Virus record (IMG/VR): IMGVR_UViG_3300037558_000988
Coordinates: 1 to 21,744 of that record
Direction: 5' to 3' (one strand)
DNA from: a virus
DNA: 21,744 bases
Below the pieces are notes generated by a model. The model was not told the DNA's origin. It did no database searches and worked only from the letters and a program-made list of their open reading frames with translations. The position numbers were made by a program, and so were the translations under genes. Below are positions 1 through 5,677 of this stretch, piece by piece; the first letter of the stretch is position 1, and each line of letters starts with the position of its first letter.

Positions 1-359
1 ATCAAATACTGATATTGGTCGTATGGATTAGGCGTAAAGGAATCCAAAACGCGCTGTCTGTCCGCAATGACCTGCTGGACAAGACCGCCTTGTTGCATTC
101 CCATTGGGTAAGGACTTACCTGTGGAGCACGCATCATTCCCCCCCTAGCTTCAGATGGTCTTTCTAAGCGTCCGATCTGGCCCATCTGTGGCCCAGTCAA
201 CCCCCCTCTGGTCTTATCAAGCATTGCCAAAATGTCACCAAGACTTCCTAAACCACGAAAAGGAGCCGCACGCTCAAGGTCGGCGTTGCTTCCTCTGGTA
301 AAGCCCATCGGCCTTGGCCCTGCGGCTTTAGGAACTCTTATTTGGTCAAAAATGCCCAT
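1..359 (-). CDS. hypothetical protein, C-terminus cut by window edge
   Basis: An open frame of 119 codons runs from an ATG at 359 to the left edge without a stop, so the C-terminus is missing. A strong Shine-Dalgarno (AGGAGGAG) lies just upstream, in the short gap after the preceding gene. The visible protein starts MGIFDQIRVPKAAGPRPMG and is rich in Gly, Met, Pro, Arg and Gln, with several GG and GM pairs and no membrane segment. I do not recognise a family. Its position after the head genes makes a structural or connector role possible, but that is inference only. The start is well supported; the function is unknown. Confidence 0.75.
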   Translation of the reverse strand, partial: MGIFDQIRVPKAAGPRPMGFTRGSNADLERAAPFRGLGSLGDILAMLDKTRGGLTGPQMGQIGRLERPSEARGGMMRAPQVSPYPMGMQQGGLVQQVIADRQRVLDSFTPNPYDQYQYL

Positions 360-371
360 CTTCTCCTCCTG

Positions 372-656
372 TTACCAAGCCTTACATGACCAGTATCTAG
401 CTGAAAATTTGTCTTTTGCGGTATCGCATTTATGTCTCGCTCGGAACGATTTGCGCCTAGCGGGCTGGCTTTTCTTGATGGTCATTTTGCTGTCGCCATA
501 CCTGACCAACTTGACCTCACTCCCTTTTTTGGCAAGCACCGCGCTTTTCTTGGACTTGTTTGGCGTCCTTTTAGGCTTGTTGTAACCAGCAAAAGTCTCC
601 CCTCGGTACTTCAGTCGGCCAGAGGGGAGTCGCTTTACGTCTTTGGTCGTAGCCAT
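372..656 (-). CDS. small basic protein of unknown function
   Basis: A 94-residue, strongly Lys/Arg-rich protein. It contains runs such as NKPKRTPNKSKKS and a C-terminal segment (FRARHKCDTAKDKFSARYWS, then CKAW) with two cysteines and aromatic residues. Similar C-terminal ends occur in small proteins of marine phages as far as I remember, with no assigned function. The start codon lies 3 bases past the stop of the upstream gene at 660, with only a weak Shine-Dalgarno, so it is probably translated by coupling. The basic composition suits nucleic-acid binding, but no DNA-binding fold can be named. Confidence 0.7.
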   Translation of the reverse strand: MATTKDVKRLPSGRLKYRGETFAGYNKPKRTPNKSKKSAVLAKKGSEVKLVRYGDSKMTIKKSQPARRKSFRARHKCDTAKDKFSARYWSCKAW

Positions 657-659
657 AAA

Positions 660-1067
660 TTAAGCGTAACTCTTAATAAGCTCCAAAATAACAGTGTAGG
701 TGTCGCCGCTCGTATGACCTACGGTGGTGAACAAAATATCACCTGTGCGATTGGCGGGATCTGCGTTGTTGGGTATTCCACTAAAGTTACTGTAATCTTG
801 GTGGCCGTTACTATCCTCTGACAAGCCAATTGCCAAAACATTGGCGGTGGCGTCAAAAAATAACTGGACCTCCATTCCCGTGCACTGCCACCAAATCTTG
901 TTGATTGTCACAAGATTGCAGTCACGGCCCAAGTGGTTTTTAGTAAGCGCACTTACATCTACTTTTTTAACGGCACTTTCTCCAGAGCCGTCAGATACAT
1001 TAGTAAATTTCAAGACGGCCTTCCTTTCACCGTCTTGAATCGTCAACGAAGTGACTGCATCAGCCAT
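660..1067 (-). CDS. conserved virion-type beta-rich protein
   Basis: A 135-residue protein beginning MADAVTSLTIQDGERKAVLK, followed by a segment with DGSGESAVKKVDVSAL and later a GDILFTTVGHTSGDTYTV stretch near the C-terminus. This pattern resembles a family I remember as frequent in marine phages, encoded near the capsid gene and usually annotated as hypothetical or structural. Composition (many Val, Thr, Asp, Gly, no membrane segment) fits a compact beta-sandwich. A GGAGG ribosome site lies six bases upstream of the ATG. It sits in the segment downstream of the capsid terminator, with 14 bases separating it from the gene before it. A virion role is an inference from context. Confidence 0.8.
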   Translation of the reverse strand: MADAVTSLTIQDGERKAVLKFTNVSDGSGESAVKKVDVSALTKNHLGRDCNLVTINKIWWQCTGMEVQLFFDATANVLAIGLSEDSNGHQDYSNFSGIPNNADPANRTGDILFTTVGHTSGDTYTVILELIKSYA

Positions 1068-1081
1068 TTGGAACCTCCAAT

Positions 1082-1792
1082 TTAGAGTTCAGTATTAGCT
1101 GTGCGCTCTTTCATGGCCGTAATGTAATCTACGGTCAGGATTTTTGCCGCCGCCGCGCCATTCTGAATGCCAAAAGAAACCGTCAAATCTTCATCGTCAG
1201 GCGCATTTGTAGACGCCACGGTGCCTACCTCAGTATTATTTTGATAAACGTGAAACTTTTGATCTTTAGGGTCGTACAAAAAACCGACTGTCATAAAAGT
1301 GTCATCGGCCATTGCCACAGGAAGGTCCAGCGCGGTCAGGGAACCGTTTTTTCCCACAATAAAAGTCAAAGTGGTCGAGCCGTCTGTCAATAAAAAGAAA
1401 GCGCCATCAGAAACAGCCAGTGGGGTCGTGTCGGTAATCTGCAATCCCATCACGACATCAGAGGCATCGGCATCTGAAGTCTTAAATCGAGCGTTAAAGG
1501 CCAACTGTTTGCCAGCCTCATACTTGAAGCCCTCTTTAACGAGCTGAAGAAAATCGGCGTCATTATCCGCGTCATCATTGGTTATAACCAACAAGCCGCC
1601 ATCACCATCGCCTAACGCTTCTGTGGCGGCACCAGAGCCGGCCTCAGTGGTGGTGATCGTCCAGTCGGACGCTAGATAGGTATCAAAATCATTGTGATAA
1701 ACGTGATATTTAGCGGGAGCGGGCATCTTTGCTTTGCCCAGTGTGCTCCCAGCGCCCACGTTAGTAACACCAGAGGTAAAGTGAGTTGTCAT
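1082..1792 (-). CDS. putative virion protein, lectin-like beta-sandwich
   Basis: A 236-residue acidic protein. The core alternates beta-type segments and turns: HVYHNDFDTYLASDWTITTT near the N-terminus, GLLVITNDDADNDADFLQL, then QLAFNARFKTSDAD, TFMTVGFLYDPKDQKFHVYQ and a closing LTVDYITAMKE. That order (onset of a sandwich, NARFK strand, 'vgFlyd...fhvyqn' strand) resembles LamG/concanavalin A-type sandwich proteins found as phage structural proteins. This is fold-level reasoning, not a family match. An AGGAGA ribosome site precedes the ATG. It is the first gene after the capsid terminator, so it needs read-through or its own promoter; I could not find a convincing promoter. Confidence 0.8.
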   Translation of the reverse strand: MTTHFTSGVTNVGAGSTLGKAKMPAPAKYHVYHNDFDTYLASDWTITTTEAGSGAATEALGDGDGGLLVITNDDADNDADFLQLVKEGFKYEAGKQLAFNARFKTSDADASDVVMGLQITDTTPLAVSDGAFFLLTDGSTTLTFIVGKNGSLTALDLPVAMADDTFMTVGFLYDPKDQKFHVYQNNTEVGTVASTNAPDDEDLTVSFGIQNGAAAAKILTVDYITAMKERTANTEL

Positions 1793-1914
1793 AACAGTTC
1801 TCCTTGTGAACCAGCCGTTGCCCTATGCAATAGCCATCAGACTACGACAGTGTACTCCGAAACAAAATAAAAAAAAGGGGCCACGTAGGCCCCGAGAAGT
1901 GAAAAAGGGGAGAT
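1793..1914. other. longest non-coding gap, downstream of capsid gene
   Basis: This 122-base gap holds the capsid terminator (described separately) and the ribosome binding site of the next gene. On the minus strand I looked for sigma-70-like hexamers between the terminator T-tract and the ATG at 1792 and found only poor matches. No other structure is evident. Confidence 0.6.
1869..1893 (-). terminator. rho-independent terminator after major capsid gene
   Basis: Read on the minus strand, GGGGCC-TACGT-GGCCCC forms a perfect six-base-pair GC stem with a five-base loop, followed at once by eight T residues. It lies 22 bases after the capsid stop codon. This is a textbook intrinsic terminator and the only clear one in the window, so it probably ends, or partly attenuates, the long head-gene transcript. 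Confidence 0.9.
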
Positions 1915-2832
1915 TTAAGCCCCTTGAGAACCATAGATTCCACGCCAATCGGAAAAGCCGAAGCTGTAACGCTCACGGGCCTTGTACCGAATGTTGTCTG
2001 TGGAAAAGTCCGGCTCCATGCTGGTTTCCATCGCCGTTCGCTGAAACATCTTGAGTCCTTCGCCAGCATCCGTGACCGAAGTCAGGAGGAAGAAGGCGTC
2101 TGGGTCGCTCAAATAATGATTGACCGTGTAGCCTTGCGGAAGAACTCCAGTGTTGCGAATTGCGTTGACGTCGTTGTCAGCAGTTCCTGAACGCAAAGTT
2201 GAGTTCAAGATTCTGTCGGCAACGAAAACCAACTGAGGTGGTACTACCAGCTTGCTTGCCTGCACCGAAATAGTCAGACCGCGATCATCAGTGAAAGTGC
2301 TGATGTCAATCAGCGCGTCTTCCAGAGAAGTCTCGTTAAGGTCAGCCATTGTGGTTGCACGATTCGCCAGTGTACCGCCGCCTGCAAGCGGGTGAGCGGC
2401 TGAGATCAACGGTTGCCCGTCACCACCAGCAAAGCTAGTGTTGAAGGCGTTGTTGAGCACATCTGCACCTTTTACTTCCTTGGTGTTGCCCATAGAACGC
2501 GCAAGCGCTTTCACATAACGGCGACCAAGAGAATCATACAGGTTGTCCTCGACAGCTTCGCTCGTGAGGCTGAAAGCCAGTGCGATGGTGTCGTGGGTGT
2601 AACGGGCAGTAAAACCTTCTGATGCAGTGTCAAAAGCAACTCCAGCACCTTCAGTTTTGGTTGGCGCAGTGCCAAAACCCGTAATCAGAACCTCTTCTTC
2701 GAAGGCACGCTCGGAATCTTCAATAGCAAAGATTTCCTCGTACTCTCTGTCGTAAGAGTCATAACTCATACCAAACAGCGCGTTGAGACCTGGCTCAAGC
2801 TCTTTGGCTAATTGGGCTCGTGAAATAGCCAT
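1915..2832 (-). CDS. major capsid protein (Mu gpT-like, HK97 fold)
   Basis: A 305-residue protein that forms the icosahedral shell. It begins MAISRAQLAKELEPGLNALF and carries the features of the Mu gpT-like major head subunit family as I know it: an acidic EEIFAIEDSERAFEEEVLITGFG segment, FTARYTHDTIALAFSLTSEA, the LYDSLGRRYVKALARSM helix, a PLAGGGTLANR loop, and a C-terminal RYKARERYSFGFSDWRGIYGS. The length suits a capsid protein lacking a cleaved N-terminal delta domain, consistent with a separate scaffold gene upstream. The start has an AGGAGG site at 2840-2845 that overlaps the stop of the decoration gene. The gene ends just before a terminator. Identification is confident; assignment to the HK97 fold is family knowledge. 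Confidence 0.9.
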   Translation of the reverse strand: MAISRAQLAKELEPGLNALFGMSYDSYDREYEEIFAIEDSERAFEEEVLITGFGTAPTKTEGAGVAFDTASEGFTARYTHDTIALAFSLTSEAVEDNLYDSLGRRYVKALARSMGNTKEVKGADVLNNAFNTSFAGGDGQPLISAAHPLAGGGTLANRATTMADLNETSLEDALIDISTFTDDRGLTISVQASKLVVPPQLVFVADRILNSTLRSGTADNDVNAIRNTGVLPQGYTVNHYLSDPDAFFLLTSVTDAGEGLKMFQRTAMETSMEPDFSTDNIRYKARERYSFGFSDWRGIYGSQGA

Positions 2833-2844
2833 GTTTTAGCCTCC

Positions 2845-3432
2845 TTATGCTAAGCCAGCGCCTTTCACACCCGCGATATGGTTTTGAATTACAACCATCA
2901 CGTTGGTGTTAGCGCTTGCTACGTCGTCGTTATCGGGATCCTGAGAGATGTCAATAGCCTTGAGCGGCAACGTCGTGGTGGTAGCACCAGTCGTTACGTC
3001 AAGCTCCATATTCGATCTGCCAGAGCTAGTGTCACCCGTGGTGCTTTGGTCAACGATGTCAAAGTTGCCGAAAAGATCGGCTACTGGGAACGCATCGTCT
3101 GATTGCACCTCGAAAACAACATTGGGATCATCGACGATGAAAGCAATGATGTCATCGGCGGCAACTCCACCGGGGTAACTATTTGCAAAAATCTGCTCTT
3201 TCGAGGTTGGGTCCGTGTACTGAACGCCGTTGAAAACTCCTACAACGGGTACAGTAGAACTAGCGGCCGCTCGCGAAACAGTACCGCCAGTCAGTTGCTT
3301 TACCAAGTCTCCTTGGAAAATAGCGCCTGACTGATTGTTGGCGATTCTATAACGCGATTGACCACCAGAAAACGGAGCGCCGCCCATCATACGAGCAGGT
3401 TTAAGTCCAAAAGCGGCATTTTTGTTAGCCAT
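2845..3432 (-). CDS. head decoration/stabilisation-type protein
   Basis: A 195-residue protein that starts MANKNAAFGLKPARMMGGAP and continues with YRIANNQSGAIFQGDLVKQL, TVPVVGVFNGVQYTDP, and a central IIAFIVDDPNVVFEVQSDD stretch. The composition is beta-rich, with no signal or membrane segment. Proteins of this kind regularly lie immediately upstream of Mu gpT-like capsid genes in phage genomes, and are treated as capsid-associated (decoration or stabilising) proteins. A ribosome site (GGAGAG) precedes the ATG, and 12 bases separate its stop from the capsid start. The capsid-associated role rests on position and resemblance. No catalytic motif is visible, so it is not a protease. Confidence 0.8.
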   Translation of the reverse strand: MANKNAAFGLKPARMMGGAPFSGGQSRYRIANNQSGAIFQGDLVKQLTGGTVSRAAASSTVPVVGVFNGVQYTDPTSKEQIFANSYPGGVAADDIIAFIVDDPNVVFEVQSDDAFPVADLFGNFDIVDQSTTGDTSSGRSNMELDVTTGATTTTLPLKAIDISQDPDNDDVASANTNVMVVIQNHIAGVKGAGLA

Positions 3433-3449
3433 ATCGGAACTCTCCTATT

Positions 3450-3920
3450 TTACTGCTTGCCAAAAGAAACACGGCTTGATCGGCTAGGATTATACTTAAC
3501 ATATCGAGAATCACCGGCCGCTTCGTTGAAAATGTTATTATCCAACGCCGCTGTCGCTGTTTCGGTCTTGTCTGCGTAATATTCGTTACGCTCTTTGACC
3601 GTTTCCTCGGGAATCTTTGCCAACAACAAGCCCTCGTTATACACAACGCCTTCGTGTCGACCGTTATCTAGCGTAGGCAATTCAAACTCAGGGGGGAGAT
3701 CGGTGCCGCGCACCAACTCCCATCCTTCGCGTAGACGTCGCGAAACATTCGCTCTGTCCTCACTGCCTAGCATCGACTCTCTAATCCATCGGTAAACATA
3801 ACCGGGAGGAGCAGGAGGAGTCTCCAACTTCCGCACTGGGCGCCATGGTTGTCGCCGAGCCTGATTAACGTGCGCTCCGCTATCACGGCTAGAACGTGTG
3901 CTCTTTTTTGTTTCAGACAT
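3450..3920 (-). CDS. conserved phage head-module protein of unknown function
   Basis: A 156-residue, charged, probably mostly helical protein. Notable segments are the basic, Pro-rich N-terminus (to about residue 40), a PGYVYRWIRESMLGSEDRAN segment followed by VSRRLREGWELVRG, a short YNEGLLLAKIPEETVKERNE stretch, and a C-terminus ending SRSSRVSFGK-Q. The same order of motifs is familiar from small proteins between scaffold and capsid genes in marine phages, where they remain uncharacterised. The start codon overlaps the scaffold stop (TGATG), so translation is coupled to scaffold. A role in head assembly is plausible from position alone. Confidence 0.8.
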   Translation of the reverse strand: MSETKKSTRSSRDSGAHVNQARRQPWRPVRKLETPPAPPGYVYRWIRESMLGSEDRANVSRRLREGWELVRGTDLPPEFELPTLDNGRHEGVVYNEGLLLAKIPEETVKERNEYYADKTETATAALDNNIFNEAAGDSRYVKYNPSRSSRVSFGKQ

Positions 3921-4870
3921 CAGTTAGCCCTCTGCTGGATTTTTTGCTTCTCTTTCGCCACTGTCTTGATCCATTGGTCCTCAGACATATTGTGCGGCTT
4001 CAATCCGCGAATCCGTTCGAGTTCGCTGTTGCTAAAACGAACACCGTCCTTTTTCACTCGTGTTTGTGATCGACCACTACTTTGGGCGGAGGCAACTCGT
4101 TGCACGGCGGGTTGGCCCTCACTTTGCTCGATCTGTTCAGGCGGCGTCTCACGACCCTGCCTTGGTAGATTAGGATAAGCTGTTTCTACACGGGAATCTA
4201 GTGCCTGATAATAATCTTCTGAATCAGGCTCATAACCTTCGCTGATAAGGTTGTAATGCGTAAAATAAGCAAACTGAGTGGCTTGCTTATGATCCTCATT
4301 TTCTGCATCCCCATACCAAGGATTCGATTCATGCCATGACAACGCTTCTTTCGTTGGCTCTGACTGAGCCGGTGCTTGCTCTTGTTGCGGGGCCTGCTCT
4401 TGATAACGCTGATATTGCTCTTGCTGTTGAGCCTGATGCTGGGCCTGCGCTTCTTTTCGGGCCTTTGCGGTACTCAACTTTTCCTTGCGGATGGCCACCT
4501 CATTTTTTAACGTAGTGGCTTTGGACTGTAGCTCGGGATCACCGCTTTGTACCGCCTGTCGAAAGATTTCATCAACTTGCGCCTCTTGAGCCTTGATTTT
4601 CTCTTCTTCTGCGCTCAGAGCCGCGTTTTCGTGAGAGGCGGCGAGATTTTGATATTGATAAAGCTGTTGCTCACGCTCTTGAGCAACTCGCTCTGCCGCG
4701 GCCGCTCTCTCTTCTGCTTCACGCGCTCGTGCATTCAGCTTATTCACACGGCGAGAAACGCGCTTAGAATATTCGCTCAGCTCATCATCTGACTGTTGCG
4801 GCTTTTCAGCCTCGTCAGAAATCTCAATTTGAATTTCTTCTTCGGCCTGCTGTTCCGCTTTCTCAATCAT
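3920..4870 (-). CDS. head scaffolding protein (predicted)
   Basis: A 316-residue acidic protein. Residues 1-35 are very acidic. Residues 35-145 are heptad-like and rich in Ala, Glu, Arg and Gln, fitting a long coiled coil. Residues 140-172 are Gln-rich. Residues 184-235 hold a short folded-looking module (NPWYG, then THYNLISEGYEPDSEDYYQA). The last 40 residues are basic and helical (RFSNSELERIRGLKPHNMSE). An internal scaffold that leaves the head usually has this build: coiled-coil body and a basic capsid-binding C-terminal helix. It sits between portal and capsid genes as scaffolds do. The start overlaps the co-chaperonin stop as ATGA. No protease motif is seen. Confidence 0.75.
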   Translation of the reverse strand: MIEKAEQQAEEEIQIEISDEAEKPQQSDDELSEYSKRVSRRVNKLNARAREAEERAAAAERVAQEREQQLYQYQNLAASHENAALSAEEEKIKAQEAQVDEIFRQAVQSGDPELQSKATTLKNEVAIRKEKLSTAKARKEAQAQHQAQQQEQYQRYQEQAPQQEQAPAQSEPTKEALSWHESNPWYGDAENEDHKQATQFAYFTHYNLISEGYEPDSEDYYQALDSRVETAYPNLPRQGRETPPEQIEQSEGQPAVQRVASAQSSGRSQTRVKKDGVRFSNSELERIRGLKPHNMSEDQWIKTVAKEKQKIQQRAN

Positions 4871-5277
4871 AAAATGCTCATTATGTCGTCAGGATTTAGG
4901 ATTGTACCGATTACTTCATCGTCATTAATAATTCTGACTTCGGCGCCGTCTTCCAGTTTAAATCTGGCGCCTGAGTAACGGCCGATTAAAATCCACTGCT
5001 TCTCTGCGCACCATGGCGTGTCGCCAAACTTATCCGTGTCGTTATAGCAAAGTGGACCCATTTTTACTACATAAGCCACAACAGTAGCCAGTGCCTCGCG
5101 GTCCACCGTGCTTTTAGTAAGATGAATGCCACCTCTAGTTTTTGCAACACCCGCCCACGGCAGGACCAGCATTCTCCAGCCCGTTGGGTTTGGCATACGC
5201 TCGATTGCGCTTTTCTCAAGAATTGTTGGATCAAGAACAACCTGATCCGACGAAACGTAGGCTTCTTCTGCTCCCAT
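4867..5277 (-). CDS. GroES-like co-chaperonin
   Basis: A 136-residue protein with the GroES (Cpn10) signature order: a leading strand at residues 33-42 (GWRMLVLPWAG), a mobile-loop-like GGIHLTKS at 49-56 (compare GGIVLT in GroES), VVAYVVKMGP at 66-75 as the 'evlavG' strand, GDTPWCAEKQWILIGRYSG at 85-103 as the 'vGD.V.f..y.G' segment, and a closing INDDEVIGTIL at 117-127. It carries about 30 extra N-terminal residues and an insertion near residues 76-92. By family knowledge it would cap host GroEL, probably to help fold the capsid protein, like T4 gp31. No GroEL gene is present in the window. The start overlaps the upstream stop (TAATG). Confidence 0.85.
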   Translation of the reverse strand: MGAEEAYVSSDQVVLDPTILEKSAIERMPNPTGWRMLVLPWAGVAKTRGGIHLTKSTVDREALATVVAYVVKMGPLCYNDTDKFGDTPWCAEKQWILIGRYSGARFKLEDGAEVRIINDDEVIGTILNPDDIMSIL

Positions 5278-5459
5278 TACCTTCCCTTAAAGTATTCAGA
5301 AATAGTCTGTTCTATTAAGATTAGCGCATTAATCTCGCCTTGTATACTCTTGTACATCTCCATATCCGATAGTCTTCCTCCCATCAATGTTTCTTGAATC
5401 AGGGCCCTTCTATCCTCAATGGTTTTTTTGATGCGATCAGCTAAATCGACGTCATCCAT
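5277..5459 (-). CDS. small helical protein of unknown function
   Basis: A 60-residue protein predicted to be almost entirely helical: MDDVDLADRIKKTIEDRRAL, then a short MGGRLSDMEMYKSIQGEINA hinge, and an ALILIEQTISEYFKG helix. The two amphipathic helices suggest a hairpin that dimerises or packs on a partner. It overlaps the gene on each side by one base (TAATG), so it is part of the portal-to-capsid operon. I do not recognise a characterised family. It may be a head-completion or assembly factor, but nothing in the sequence decides this. Confidence 0.75.
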   Translation of the reverse strand: MDDVDLADRIKKTIEDRRALIQETLMGGRLSDMEMYKSIQGEINALILIEQTISEYFKGR

Positions 5460-5665
5460 TATTCTATCTCATAAAATTCAAGGCCCTTGGTAGCCGCGCC
5501 ACCGCCTCGAATTTTTTTCTTGACACGCTTCACTTCGCCGCCGTTTTTCATTTTCGCCGTTTTCATAGCAATAGCTACAGCCTGCTTCTGAGGCTTGCCC
5601 GCTTTCATTTCGGTTTTAATGTTGTCGCCGATTGTTTTTTGAGATTTTCCTTTCTTTAAGGGCAT
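5459..5665 (-). CDS. small basic conserved phage protein
   Basis: A 68-residue Lys-rich protein starting MPLKKGKSQKTIGDNIKTEM and continuing with a Lys/Gln/Ala-rich KAGKPQKQAVAIAMKTA helix. The frame stays open upstream to 5710, but the ATG at 5665 has a perfect AGGAGG site six bases before it and gives the motif-bearing N-terminus, so I chose it. Short proteins with this opening recur next to portal genes in marine phages as I recall, with no known function. The C-terminus (KKKIRGGGAATKGLEFYEIE) has a flexible Gly stretch and an acidic tail. DNA binding or capsid filling is possible from charge alone. Confidence 0.8.
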   Translation of the reverse strand: MPLKKGKSQKTIGDNIKTEMKAGKPQKQAVAIAMKTAKMKNGGEVKRVKKKIRGGGAATKGLEFYEIE

Positions 5666-5671
5666 TGTGAG

Positions 5672-5677
5672 CCTCCT
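5672..5677 (-). promoter_or_regulatory. ribosome binding site that fixes the start at 5665
   Basis: Minus-strand AGGAGG, six bases upstream of the ATG at 5665, overlapping the portal stop codon. It shows that the longer open frame reaching 5710 is not the true protein. Confidence 0.85.

Noticed and set aside
432-821. 129-codon open frame on the plus strand over two small minus-strand genes
   Set aside because: It crosses the junction of two genes with conserved-looking products, lacks a ribosome site and shows no motif.
1793-1868. Promoter for the genes left of the capsid terminator
   Set aside because: The best -10-like hexamer (TACACT) has no -35 partner at proper spacing and overlaps the terminator tail, so it is not supportable.
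3425-3646. Minus-strand frame overlapping the 156-residue head-module gene
   Set aside because: The overlapping frame gives a motif-less, basic product; the other frame carries the recognisable segments and the coupled start.
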